This document shows positions 11,641 to 20,684 of a DNA stretch of 64,000 nt, in pieces. Below the pieces are notes generated by a model. The model was not told the origin of the DNA. It saw nothing but the letters and a program-made list of their open reading frames with translations, and made no database searches. This DNA is from Elusimicrobiota bacterium (GTDB taxonomy: Bacteria > Elusimicrobiota > Elusimicrobia > UBA1565 > UBA9628), in NCBI GenBank assembly GCA_016191335.1, contig JACPOW010000055.1, forward strand, positions 1 to 64,000, read 5' to 3'. How positions within the stretch are numbered: the stretch's first letter is position 1; every line of letters begins with the position of its first letter. The position numbers and the translations under genes are program-made.

Positions 11641-13594
11641 ATGCCCCCGCCGAAGACCTGGACGATCGAAGCCGCCGAATCCCTTTATAACCTCGAAGGT
11701 TGGGGCCTCAACTATTTCGGCATCAACGCCAAGGGCACCGTCACCCTCCCGCCCAAGAAGGACCCGGAGGGGGCGATCGACCTCCTCGACGTCGTCACCG
11801 ACGTCGCCTCGCGCGACATCACAATGCCGCGTCGCCGTCATCAACGAGGCCTTCGCCGACGCGATCAAGGAGCACGGCTACGGCGGCCGCTTCTTCGGCG
11901 TGTACCCGATCAAGGTCAACCAGTTCCGCGAGGTCGTCGAGGAGATCAGCGACGCCGGCCGCTCCTGGCAGTACGGGCTCGAGGCCGGCTCGAAGGGCGA
12001 GCTGCTCGCCGTCCTGGCGATGAACTCGGGCGATTCGCTCACCATCGTCAACGGCTACAAGGACGAGTCGATGATGCGCCTGGCGATGATCGGCCTCAAG
12101 CTCGGCAAGAAGGTCATCGTCGTCGTCGAGAAGCTCTCCGAGCTGCGCCTGCTGCTCGACGCCGCCAAGGACGCGGGCGTGCGGCCGCTGATCGGCATCC
12201 GCGTGAAGCTCCAGACCACGGGCGTCGGGAAGTGGCGGTCTTCGTCGGGACACTTCGCGAAATTCGGCTTAACAACGCCCGAGATATTGGCGGCTGTCGA
12301 GACCCTGAAAGGCGAGGGCCTGGCCGACTGCCTCAAGCTCGTGCACTTCCACATCGGCTCCCAGATCTGCGACATCCGCGTCATCAAGGACGCGGTCAAG
12401 GAAGGCGCGCGCTACTACACGAAGCTGCGCAAGATGGGCCTCGGCGTCGAGTACCTCGACTGCGGCGGCGGCCTCGGCGTGGACTACGACGGGACGCACA
12501 CCGCCGTCGACAGCTCGATGAACTACAACCTGCGCGAGTACGTCGCCGACGTCGTGTACTCGGTGCAGGAGGTCTGCAAGCAGGAGAAGGTCCCCGAGCC
12601 CAACCTCGTCACCGAGTCCGGCCGCTCGATGGTCGCCCATCACGCCCTGCTCGTCGTCAACGTGTTCGGCTCGATCGAGACGGGCGCGACGCCCATCGAG
12701 TTCCGCGAGACGCCCGAGGAGCATCAGGTCGTGCGCGAGCTGCGCGACGCGATCAAGTCCCTCAACCCCAAGAACATCGCCGAGAGCTTCCACGACGGGC
12801 AGCAGCATCTGGAAGAATCGTTCACTTTGTTCAAGCTCGGCTACCTCGGCCTCGAGGACAAGGCGAAGGTCGAGCATCTCTACTGGAAGCTGTGCATCGA
12901 GATCGGCAAGCTCCTCCCGAAGGCGAAGTTCGTCTCCGAGGACCTGCTCGAGATGCAGAAGGCGCTCAACGACCAGTACCTCTGCAACTTCTCGCTGTTC
13001 CAGTCCCTGCCGGACTCCTGGGCCATCGGCCAGCTGTTCCCGATCATGCCCTTGCACCGCCTCAACGAGGAGCCCACGCGCCGCGCCAGCCTCGTGGACA
13101 TCACCTGCGACTCCGACGGCAAGATCACCAACTTCGCCTGCCACCGCTCGGCGGGCGGGACGCTCCCCGTCCACACGCTCGACGGCAAGCCCTACTACCT
13201 CGGCTTCTTCCTGATGGGCGCGTACCAGGCGACGATGGGCGACATCCACAACCTGTTCGGCCGCGTCAACGAGGTCCACGTCTTCCAGGACCCCGCCGAG
13301 GAGAAGGGCTACTACATCGAGGAGACAATCCAGGGCCAGACGGTCCGCGACGTCCTCACCGGCATCCAGTACTCCGACTTCGAGCTCGTGCGCATGATCA
13401 AGGAGGCCGCCGACGCGCAGATCAAGTCCGGCGGCCTGAAGCCCCGCGAAGCCGCGGACCTCGTGGACCGCTACGAGGCGGTGCTGAGCGAGTACACCTA
13501 CGTCGACCATCTGCCCACGGCCGACGAGAACAAGGTCCTGTCCCACGCCCGCGCCAACGGCTCCGCCAAGCCCCCCGAGACCGTCGCGCCCTGA
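11641..13594 (+). pseudogene. speA: Biosynthetic arginine decarboxylase SpeA, frameshifted by internal deletion
   Basis: PLP enzyme converting arginine to agmatine for polyamine synthesis. The N-terminal 60 codons (11641-11823) give WTIEAAESLYNLEGWG ... SRDIT as in SpeA. The remainder (from about 11826, in the +1 frame, open to 13594) gives VINEAFADAIKEHGYGG, GVYPIKVNQFREVVEE with the PLP lysine, HFHIGSQI and the C-terminal domain. Between MP and RVAVINEAF about 10-11 residues of the usual VRFxDI strand are missing and the frame changes. The junction has a TGCC microhomology. Either a real deletion or an assembly error; everything else is intact, including a consensus promoter. The second part alone (from GTG 11900) lacks the first barrel strand. 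Confidence 0.85.
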
Positions 13595-13638
13595 CCTCCC
13601 CCGGGATGTGCGTTCGGTCCTATCGACGAGCGGGCGCA

Positions 13639-15012
13639 ATGGGGTATACTCCCGTCATCGAGACCGACATCGCCGCTGCCCGGAGCCACGACCACCTTTG
13701 CCTCCTCCATAAGGACGAGGCGGAGCGGGTTGCGGCCTTGGTGCCGTTTTTCAGGCACGGCCTGGCGCGCGGCGAGCGGTGCGTATACATCGGCGACGCG
13801 CCGCCGAACGACGCCGGATTCGAAGCGCTCATCACGGACGGACTGAGCGTTCTGGGCACCGGCGACGCCTACCTGAAGGACGGCCGCTTCGACCTGGAGC
13901 GGATGCTCGGCCTGTTCCGGGAGTTGGCCGATCCGGCCGGGCGCGACCGCCCGGCGACGTTGCGCGTCGCCGGCGAGGCCTCCTGGATACTCGCTGGGGC
14001 GGCCGGCACGGAGAGATTCTTCGAGTACGAATCCCGCGTCAACGATCTTTTCGCCGAGTTGGATGCCCGCGCTCTCTGCCTGTATGACCGGAAGCTTTTC
14101 TCCCCCGGGCACCTTCACTCCGTCCTTCGTACCCATCCCCTCGTGATCCATCGTGGCGCGATCTGCCGCAATTCCGGCTACGAGCCGCCCGCCGAGTTCC
14201 TCTCCCCTGAGCGGACCGCCGCGGAGATCGACCGACGTCTCGATGAAATCCACGGCGCCCAGATACAGGCGGTTTCCTCCGCGTTACCCGAACGGATATT
14301 CCAGGAGCAGAGACTCGCGGCCGTCGGACGCCTGGCTGGAGGGGTCGCGCACGAGTTCAACAACATCCTGACCGCGCTCCTCGGCGCCGCTCAGTATGTC
14401 GAGGATGAGCTTCCGGCGGACAGCGCGTCGCGCGCGGACACCCGGGAAATCACGCGCCTCGGACGGAGGGCGGCGGCCCTGACGAACCAGCTTCTCTGCT
14501 TCGCGCAACGGCGGCACTTCCAGCCTCGCCGGCTCGACCTATCCTCCGCCGTAGCGGCCGTCGCGAACTCCCTGCGGCCGACGCAGGGTGCGGAAATAGC
14601 TCTCTCCATCCCGGAGGCAGGGCAGGGACCGTTCGTTCATGCCGATCCGGGGGCCCTTGAGGTGATCGTGACCAATCTCCTGGTGAACGCCCGAGAAGCG
14701 ATGCCGAGCGGCGGAAGGATCGGCGTCTGCATCGAGACGGTGACGCTCTCTCATCCCGGCGAGGAGGCGAAGGATTACGCGCTCATCAGGGTGACGGACA
14801 CGGGCACGGGGATGACTCCCGAGTCCCAAGTCCTTGTTTTCGACCCGTTTTTCAGCACGAAAGACGCCGTTCCGGGCAGCGGCCTTGGCCTCTCCGCCGT
14901 CTACGGGCTCGTTCGCCAGAGCGGGGGATACATCGAGGTCCGCAGCGCGCCGGGGCAGGGCACGACGTTCCGGGTATACCTGCCGCTCCTTCCTCGCCTG
15001 CCGTCCATCTGA
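13639..15012 (+). CDS. MEDS-domain sensor histidine kinase
   Basis: About 457 residues. The N-terminal MEDS domain (DcmR-like sensory) is recognised by HLCLLHKDEAERVAALVPF, LARGERCVYIGD and the FSPGHLHSVLRTHP segment. It is followed by a short helical linker, then HisKA with phospho-acceptor GVAHEFNNIL and an HATPase_c domain (NLLVNAREA N-box, DTGTGM, GSGLGLSAVYG). No transmembrane segment is seen, so it is cytoplasmic. No response regulator is adjacent. The start is uncertain: ATG 13639 is used here, ATG 13606 is possible, and a TATACT at 13645-13650 would place a leaderless start at an ATC codon (13657). Confidence 0.85.
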   Translation: MGYTPVIETDIAAARSHDHLCLLHKDEAERVAALVPFFRHGLARGERCVYIGDAPPNDAGFEALITDGLSVLGTGDAYLKDGRFDLERMLGLFRELADPAGRDRPATLRVAGEASWILAGAAGTERFFEYESRVNDLFAELDARALCLYDRKLFSPGHLHSVLRTHPLVIHRGAICRNSGYEPPAEFLSPERTAAEIDRRLDEIHGAQIQAVSSALPERIFQEQRLAAVGRLAGGVAHEFNNILTALLGAAQYVEDELPADSASRADTREITRLGRRAAALTNQLLCFAQRRHFQPRRLDLSSAVAAVANSLRPTQGAEIALSIPEAGQGPFVHADPGALEVIVTNLLVNAREAMPSGGRIGVCIETVTLSHPGEEAKDYALIRVTDTGTGMTPESQVLVFDPFFSTKDAVPGSGLGLSAVYGLVRQSGGYIEVRSAPGQGTTFRVYLPLLPRLPSI

Positions 15013-15133
15013 ACGGTCCGGCGCCCTCCCGCCCTGGCGTTCGTCTCCGGGCCGCAATGATAGATTCACGCGCCCTCTATGGGCGGCGCGCGCCCTCCGG
15101 GATTAGACTGTCCCCGTCGGAAGGGGGGGAACC

Positions 15134-15727
15134 ATGCCTCGCATCATCGCCGTCGTCGCCGCGCTCCTTCTGCCGCTCGCGCCGGCCGGGGCGGGCGGCT
15201 GGTCGGACCGCGTTGCCGTCCCCAGGGCCGCGGAGCAGGAGGTCGAGCGCTGGCCCTCGCGGTCCCGGAGCGCGGCGCGCATCACGATGGCCCGGTACGG
15301 CATGCCCGACGAGGTCAATGAGGACGCCATGGTCTGGCGCGCCAACGGCCCGTGGAAGAGGACGACCGTCCATCGCCGGGCCTGGCTGCGCTACGCCTTC
15401 GGCGCCGAGCCGGACTGCGTGGAGAACACCGTCGCCTACGAGGTGCCGACGCGCAGCCTCGAGGACCTGTCCCGCTTAGACGGGCGGATCACCGCCGACC
15501 CGGCGCGCGCGGAGCTCTCCTCCCGCGCGGGGAGCGAGTCCGTCAACTATCTGATCCTGAACCTCGCCGACGAGATCGTCAACGGCAAGCGCACCGTCGC
15601 CGAGGCCAAGGCCTTCCGGGCCCGGATACTGCGCCTCGCCGACTCCGGGAAGTCGTCGCCCTACCTCGCCGGCCTGCTGTTCGAGACCGGCCCCGCCGCC
15701 TTCAGTCGAGCCAGTCTTTTTCCTTGA
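15134..15727 (+). CDS. Secreted protein of unknown function
   Basis: A 197-residue protein with a clear signal peptide (MPRIIAVVAALLLPLAPAGAGG, cleavage probably after AGA). The mature part is Arg/Ala-rich with no recognised domain. A purine-rich ribosome site (AAGGGGGGGA, 15120-15129) precedes the ATG, and a TAGACT at 15104-15109 could be its -10, so this is one of the leadered genes. It overlaps the convergent topoisomerase VI A gene by 26 bp at the 3' ends. Confidence 0.7.
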   Translation: MPRIIAVVAALLLPLAPAGAGGWSDRVAVPRAAEQEVERWPSRSRSAARITMARYGMPDEVNEDAMVWRANGPWKRTTVHRRAWLRYAFGAEPDCVENTVAYEVPTRSLEDLSRLDGRITADPARAELSSRAGSESVNYLILNLADEIVNGKRTVAEAKAFRARILRLADSGKSSPYLAGLLFETGPAAFSRASLFP

Positions 15728-16796
15728 GCTTCCGGGGCAGGTAGGTCTTGGTCAGGTACTGGAAGTCCTTGTTGGCCAGCGCGTCGAGCTCGTACTTCAG
15801 GCCGCTCGTCAGCATGCGCTTGAGCTCGACCTGCCATTCCTTCTTCTGGAACCAGGCGTAGTTCATCAGCTCCTTGGCGCGGCTGATGTCCTTGTCGTTG
15901 AGCTTGATGCCGACGTTGCGCGGCAGGTCGTATGACTCAGGGTCGGCGCTCGACAGGCCGATGAACTTCGCGTCCGGGATGGCCATGCGCTGGCTCTCGA
16001 AAGCCAGGTTGATCGAGCCCTGCTTGACGACGGAGTAGATGTAGTACCCCCACGGGTCGTTGTCGACGAGGACGTACACCGGCAGCTTCTTCTCCTCGTG
16101 CAGGCGGCGCGCCAGGCGGCGGACGCCGCGCGGCGGCTGGCCGTTGCCGGTGAGCAGGATGCAGTTGTACTTCCTCCAGAACTTGTCCTCGGCGAGGCGG
16201 TTCCACTGCGTCCCCTTCTCGATGAGCAGGACGAAGTCGGCGGTGCACTTCTTGATCTTGAGGTACTCCTCCTCGACGATGGACGGCACCGAGTAGCCGC
16301 CCTTGCCGAGCTTCGCGCAGTCCACCTTGTCGCCGTCGTCCTCGAAGACGACCGGGCCGATGATGGTCCCGGCGTTCTCGGCGCGGACGTGGAACTCCTC
16401 GCGCAGCGCGGCGAGGCCCACCTCGAGGTCCTCGATGACCGGGTCGGACTCCGCCTGGTCGTCGAAGGTGTTCTCGTGCGAGTCGCCCATCGTGTGCTTC
16501 GTGCGATAGTAGATCTCGCGCAGGCTGGTGGTCAGGTCGGCCTTCTGCAGCTCGTTGAGGGCGTCGGCGACGAGCATGGTCTGCATGAACTTCTTGGCCA
16601 TGCCGACGTTGAAGAAGGTGCGCATCTGCTTGTTCTTGCCCATCTCGATGAAGCCCTTCTTCTCGTTGAACGTGACGTTCGACAAGGAGCGGACCGGGAT
16701 CGAGATCGCGGGGTCCTTCCTGCGGGCCGCCGCGTCGATGACGAGGTCGGCCAGGCCGACCAGCTTCTTTTCTACCGCCGGATGTCTTTTGGCCAT
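15702..16796 (-). CDS. top6A: DNA topoisomerase VI subunit A (Spo11-like)
   Basis: DNA-cleaving subunit of a type IIB topoisomerase, 364 residues. The catalytic tyrosine is in LREIYYRTKHT. The Toprim metal site shows LLIEKGTQWNRL (Glu) and VLVDNDPWGYYIY (DxD). It lies 3 bp downstream of subunit B in the same transcription unit, as in archaea. Type IIB enzymes relax and decatenate DNA through ATP-driven dimerisation of subunit B. They are standard in archaea and plants and sporadic in bacteria, which normally use gyrase and topoisomerase IV; whether those are also present cannot be seen here. Confidence 0.95.
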   Translation of the reverse strand: MAKRHPAVEKKLVGLADLVIDAAARRKDPAISIPVRSLSNVTFNEKKGFIEMGKNKQMRTFFNVGMAKKFMQTMLVADALNELQKADLTTSLREIYYRTKHTMGDSHENTFDDQAESDPVIEDLEVGLAALREEFHVRAENAGTIIGPVVFEDDGDKVDCAKLGKGGYSVPSIVEEEYLKIKKCTADFVLLIEKGTQWNRLAEDKFWRKYNCILLTGNGQPPRGVRRLARRLHEEKKLPVYVLVDNDPWGYYIYSVVKQGSINLAFESQRMAIPDAKFIGLSSADPESYDLPRNVGIKLNDKDISRAKELMNYAWFQKKEWQVELKRMLTSGLKYELDALANKDFQYLTKTYLPRKLKEKDWLD

Positions 16797-16799
16797 GGG

Positions 16800-18737
16800 T
16801 TATTTCTTCTTCTTGGCGGGCTTGGATTTCTTCGCCGGCTTCGCCTTCGCTTTGGGCTTCGGCTTGGCCTTCTTGTCCGCCTTCCCCGCCTTCTTCGGCT
16901 CGGGCGCGGCCTCGGCTTGCGCCGCGGGCGCGGCCTCGGTGACGGCCACGGGGCCCTCGACGGGGACCTCTCCCTCGATGCCTTCCGCGGTGACGATGAT
17001 GGAGTGCGGCAGGCCGTGCGGGCCCGCGTTCTTGTCGAGCAGCTCGTCGGTCTTCATGCCGCCGGTGACCTTCTTGGCGATCTCGGTGAGCTGGTCGCGC
17101 AGCTTCCCCTCGGCGAGCTTGCCGCCCTTGAGGCGCTTGCAGGCCCCGACGACCTCCTCGATGTACAGCTCGAAGATGTCGCGACGCTTGCTCTCGGCGT
17201 GGGCGCGGGCCCGGCGCTTGATGAACACGCCCAGGCGCCGTCCGGCCTCGCGCAGGGCGAGCGTGATCTCCTTGCGGATCTCGTCGTAGTCGGCGATGGC
17301 TTCCTTGGATTCGGAGGTGAAGGGCACCCACACGGAGGCCATGTGGACGAACACGACCATGGGGCCCGCGGGGGGCGCCCCGCGCGACTGCGCGATGCCG
17401 TAGTTCTTCCAGGTCGTGTCGAGCACGGCCTTGAAGGTCGAGCACGCGGACTGCTGATAGAGGAGGGGGACGCGGTTGGCGAAGCGCATCACGCGCGCCA
17501 GCTCGTCGTCGTCGCCGCCGTGGCTCTCGCCCTCGGCGAGCGGCGCCTTCTGCGCGTTCAGCGCGTCGAGGGCCGCCTGCTCGGGGCCGCGGCCCCACGC
17601 CAGGCCCGCCTCGATGATGAACGGGTTCCCGCGATAGACCGCCGGCGGACGGCTGACGGCGGTGTAGAAGTCGCCCTTGATCTGCTTGAACAGGCCCGCC
17701 AGGATCGCCTTCTCGCCGATGGGCGAGAGGCAGTTCGTGGGCGGCGCCATCAGCTTGGTCGCCTGGATGGTCTTGAACAGCTTCTCCGCCTCGTGGCCGA
17801 CGACGTCTCGAGGACGTTTCTTAGGGGAAATACCCGCGGCCTTGCAGATCTCGGTCGCCGTCTCCGTCGACACGCGGGAGAAGTCGGCCGACAGGAAGCC
17901 GGCGAGCCAGTGGCTCTTCGTGTCCTGCAGCATCTTGAGCAGCATGCCCAGCTCGATGCCGTACGGGTGGGGCTTGATCTCCTTGGGCGGCTCGGGGTTG
18001 TGCTGGATGGTGCGCGGGTACACCTTGATCTCGCCGTCGGGGGCGTGGTAGGTGAACTGGGCGTGCGGGTTGGAGATGGCGGAGAGCTCCATGTACTCGT
18101 CCACCGAGGCGCGGCCCTTCTGGTACTTGCCCTCGAGCTCGATGGTGACCTGGGTGCCGCGGTGGGCCTCCCACTCGATCTGCTTCTTCTCGAGGATGAT
18201 CGGCTCGTTCTTCTTCGTGTCGATCTGGACCTCGAAGTAGTGCGCGGGCTGCTTCTCGCCGGTGCGGGAGATGATCTTGACCGGCTTGCCCGTAGTAAGT
18301 TGACCGTACATCCCGGCGGCAGAAATGCCGATGCCCTGCTGGCCTCTGCTCATGCGCAGGCGGTGGAACTTGGAGCCGTAGAGGAGCTTGGCGAAAATCC
18401 GGGGTATCACTTCGCGCACGATGCCCGGGCCGTAGTCGATGATGGTGACGCGGAAGCGCGTCGCCTGCGAGACGGCGGGCGCGGGGTTGCCGCCCTCGCC
18501 CACGGCCTCGAGCTTGACGACGATCTCGGGGAGGATGCCGGCCTCCTCGGAGGCGTCGAGGGCGTTGTCGACGGCTTCCTTGACGCAGGTGAGCAGGGCC
18601 TTGCGCGGGTTGTCGAAGCCGAGCAGGTGCCGGTTTTTAGTGAAGAATTCCGACACGGAAATCTCACGCTGCTGCTTGCCCATCTCGTCGGCGGTCTTGC
18701 CGGCGGGGCGCGGTTTAGGAGTGGGTTTGGTGGTCAT
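16800..18737 (-). CDS. top6B: DNA topoisomerase VI subunit B
   Basis: ATPase subunit, 645 residues. The GHKL ATP site is complete: EAVDNALDASEEAG (N-box), IIDYGPGI (G1), RGQQGIGISAAGMYGQ (G2) and the HRGTQVTIE segment. An H2TH-like insert and the transducer follow, with the switch lysine region near KSHWLAGF uncertain. Beyond the transducer a long acidic/Ala linker leads to a strongly basic tail of alternating Lys-Pro-Ala repeats (about residues 610-645) resembling histone H1 tails. The ATG is preceded by TGC-TAATAT 9 nt upstream. It heads the top6B-top6A operon. Confidence 0.95.
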   Translation of the reverse strand: MTTKPTPKPRPAGKTADEMGKQQREISVSEFFTKNRHLLGFDNPRKALLTCVKEAVDNALDASEEAGILPEIVVKLEAVGEGGNPAPAVSQATRFRVTIIDYGPGIVREVIPRIFAKLLYGSKFHRLRMSRGQQGIGISAAGMYGQLTTGKPVKIISRTGEKQPAHYFEVQIDTKKNEPIILEKKQIEWEAHRGTQVTIELEGKYQKGRASVDEYMELSAISNPHAQFTYHAPDGEIKVYPRTIQHNPEPPKEIKPHPYGIELGMLLKMLQDTKSHWLAGFLSADFSRVSTETATEICKAAGISPKKRPRDVVGHEAEKLFKTIQATKLMAPPTNCLSPIGEKAILAGLFKQIKGDFYTAVSRPPAVYRGNPFIIEAGLAWGRGPEQAALDALNAQKAPLAEGESHGGDDDELARVMRFANRVPLLYQQSACSTFKAVLDTTWKNYGIAQSRGAPPAGPMVVFVHMASVWVPFTSESKEAIADYDEIRKEITLALREAGRRLGVFIKRRARAHAESKRRDIFELYIEEVVGACKRLKGGKLAEGKLRDQLTEIAKKVTGGMKTDELLDKNAGPHGLPHSIIVTAEGIEGEVPVEGPVAVTEAAPAAQAEAAPEPKKAGKADKKAKPKPKAKAKPAKKSKPAKKKK

Positions 18738-18746
18738 GAAGGGTGA

Positions 18747-18752
18747 ATATTA
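18747..18752 (-). promoter_or_regulatory. Extended -10 for top6BA operon
   Basis: Minus-strand TAATAT preceded by TGC (extended -10), 9 nt before the ATG at 18737; the 5' UTR would be absent or 1-3 nt. Confidence 0.5.
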
Positions 18753-18765
18753 GCACACCGGGGGG

Positions 18766-19743
18766 TTACAGCGGCAGACGGATGCCGGCGCCGCGCTGAA
18801 GGGCGCGGCGCAGGACCAGCGGGGCCGTCGCCATGTCCTCGAGCGCGAGGCCGAGGTTGACGCTCATCGTGCGCTCTTCGTGGTTCCGCCGGCCCTTCTT
18901 GAGCCCCGCGGCGAGCTCGCCCAGGTCGGCGTAGGGGCGCGGCGTCTTCTGGAAGTAGCCCGCTTCCTTGTAATAGCCGAACTGCGCGTGGTCGTCGGTG
19001 GCCAGGAGGTCGATCTGGCGCAGCGCGGCCGGCGTCCAGTACGAGTCGAAGTCGACGGGGCTGGCGAAGGCCCCCGGCGCGAGCCACCCCGGCTCGATGA
19101 CCGGGGTCGGCTTCTTCAGGATCGGGCCGCTGGTGACGACGAGGTCGAGGCCGCGCACCGCGTCCTCGGGGCGCTTCACCGTCTCGATCTCGAGGCCGAG
19201 CCTCAGCCCCATCTCGCGGGCGAAGCGCTTCGCCGTCTCGGGGCGGACGTCGTAGGCCTTCACGCGGCGCAGGCGGAACGCGACGGACAGGGCCTCCAGG
19301 TTGCTGCGTCCCTGCACGCCGCAGGCGAGTATGCCCGCGCTCTCGCTGTCCGGCCGCGCGAGGTATTTGGCGGCGAGCGCCGTCGCCGCGCCCGTGCGCT
19401 GGGCCGTGACCCAGGTCCCGTCCATCACGCAGACCGGCGCGCCCGTGGCCGGGTCGTTGAGGATGATGAGGCCGTGGATGTAGGGCAGGCCCTTCTTCTG
19501 GTTCTGCGGGTAGCCCGAGACCCACTTGAGGCCGGCCGCGCCCATGCTCGGGATGTAGGCGGGCATCGCGTGGATGAACGCGTCGGGGCGCGGATGGATG
19601 CCGGGCTTCGGGGGCATCTCCACGCGTCCGCGGCCCTTCTCCTTGAACATGGCCTCGAGCGCGGCGATGATCTCCGCCATCGACGGGCCGACGGCGGCCA
19701 CGTCCTCGCGCGACAGGTACAGCAGGCCGGGGCTCTTCTTCAT
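18766..19743 (-). CDS. Ornithine cyclodeaminase / mu-crystallin family protein
   Basis: A 325-residue NAD(P)-binding enzyme of the OCD/mu-crystallin family, which includes ornithine cyclodeaminase, alanine dehydrogenase and ketimine reductases. Visible: MPPKPGIHPRPDAFIHAMPAY (substrate arch), GLKWVSGYPQN, TGAATALAAKYLAR and the Rossmann motif GILACGVQGRSNLEAL, then LDLVVTSGP. The exact substrate is not decided by sequence. Its ATG shares one base with the era stop (TGATG), so it is co-translated with era, an unexpected partner. Confidence 0.85.
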   Translation of the reverse strand: MKKSPGLLYLSREDVAAVGPSMAEIIAALEAMFKEKGRGRVEMPPKPGIHPRPDAFIHAMPAYIPSMGAAGLKWVSGYPQNQKKGLPYIHGLIILNDPATGAPVCVMDGTWVTAQRTGAATALAAKYLARPDSESAGILACGVQGRSNLEALSVAFRLRRVKAYDVRPETAKRFAREMGLRLGLEIETVKRPEDAVRGLDLVVTSGPILKKPTPVIEPGWLAPGAFASPVDFDSYWTPAALRQIDLLATDDHAQFGYYKEAGYFQKTPRPYADLGELAAGLKKGRRNHEERTMSVNLGLALEDMATAPLVLRRALQRGAGIRLPL

Positions 19744-20639
19744 CAGGTGCTGTAGCCGAACTCCTTGAGGGAGCGCGGGTCCTTGCGCCAGTCCTTGCGC
19801 ACCTTGATCCAGAGCTCGAGGTTGACCTTGCGCCCGAGGAACGCCTCGAGCATCGCCTGCGAGCGCTCGGTCAGGCGGTGGAGGTCCTTGCCGGCCTTGC
19901 CGATGATGATGCCCTTCTGCCCGTCGCGCTCCACGTAGAGCGTGGCGAACACGTCGTCGGGCTTGCCGCCCTCGTGCTCGCGGAAGGTCTCGACGACGAC
20001 GGCGACGGCGTGGGGGATCTCGTCGTGGTACAGGTCGAAGACCTGCTCGCGCACGATCTCGGAGGCGAAAAAGCGCTCCCAGCGGTCGGAGAGCTGGCCC
20101 TTCTCGTAGAACGCCTCGCTCTCGGGCAGGCGCCCGACGATCTCGGCCTTCAGCTCCTCGACCCCCTGGCCCTTCAGCGCGGAGATGCGGAAGACCTTCT
20201 CCGGGTTGAGGACGGCCGAGTAGGCCTTCTCGATGGCGGCGAGCTTCGTCTCGGCGACGTCGCGGTCGCACTTGTTGATGACGAGCAGCAGCGGCGTGCC
20301 GGGACGGACGTGCGTGTCGCCGACCTTCTCGGGGTTGGCCTCGACGGCGTCGACCATGTAGACGATCAGGTCGGCGTCCTCCCGGATCGCGCGCGAGGAC
20401 TCGACGCGCAGACTCTTCTGCAGGTGGTCGGAGGGCTCGTCGATGAGGCCGGGCGTGTCGAGGAAGCAGGCCTGGAACTCCGGGCCCTCGAGTATTCCCA
20501 GGATGCGGTGCCGGGTGGTCTGCGGCTTGTGCGACACGATCGACAGCTTGAACTTGAGCAGCGAGTTCATGAGCGTCGATTTGCCGACGTTGGGGCGTCC
20601 GGCGAGCGCGACGAATCCGGCTTTGTGGGGGGTGGCCAA
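19743..20639 (-). CDS. era: GTPase Era
   Basis: Ribosome-assembly GTPase that binds the 3' end of 16S rRNA, 298 residues. G motifs: GRPNVGKSTLMN (G1), PQTTRHRI (G2), LDTPGL (G3), NKCDRD (G4) and SALKG (G5). The C-terminal KH domain carries IIIGKAGKDLHRL. The start codon is TTG (20639), supported by TAGACT 7 nt upstream and by the short N-terminus usual for Era. It is first in a two-gene unit with the OCD-family gene. Confidence 0.95.
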   Translation of the reverse strand: MATPHKAGFVALAGRPNVGKSTLMNSLLKFKLSIVSHKPQTTRHRILGILEGPEFQACFLDTPGLIDEPSDHLQKSLRVESSRAIREDADLIVYMVDAVEANPEKVGDTHVRPGTPLLLVINKCDRDVAETKLAAIEKAYSAVLNPEKVFRISALKGQGVEELKAEIVGRLPESEAFYEKGQLSDRWERFFASEIVREQVFDLYHDEIPHAVAVVVETFREHEGGKPDDVFATLYVERDGQKGIIIGKAGKDLHRLTERSQAMLEAFLGRKVNLELWIKVRKDWRKDPRSLKEFGYST

Positions 20640-20646
20640 GGGGGCT

Positions 20647-20652
20647 AGTCTA
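20647..20652 (-). promoter_or_regulatory. -10 element, leaderless, for era
   Basis: Minus-strand TAGACT, 7 nt before the TTG start at 20639. Confidence 0.5.
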
Positions 20653-20684
20653 GCAATTGCGCCGGCGGGGGCGTAAGGCCGGCC

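Noticed and set aside
16098-18746. Long plus-strand open frame of 882 codons opposite the topoisomerase VI genes
   Set aside because: Its product is a Leu/Arg/Asp/Val-rich shadow with no domain; the minus strand encodes two complete, motif-bearing enzymes. Many such frames occur throughout this GC-rich window.
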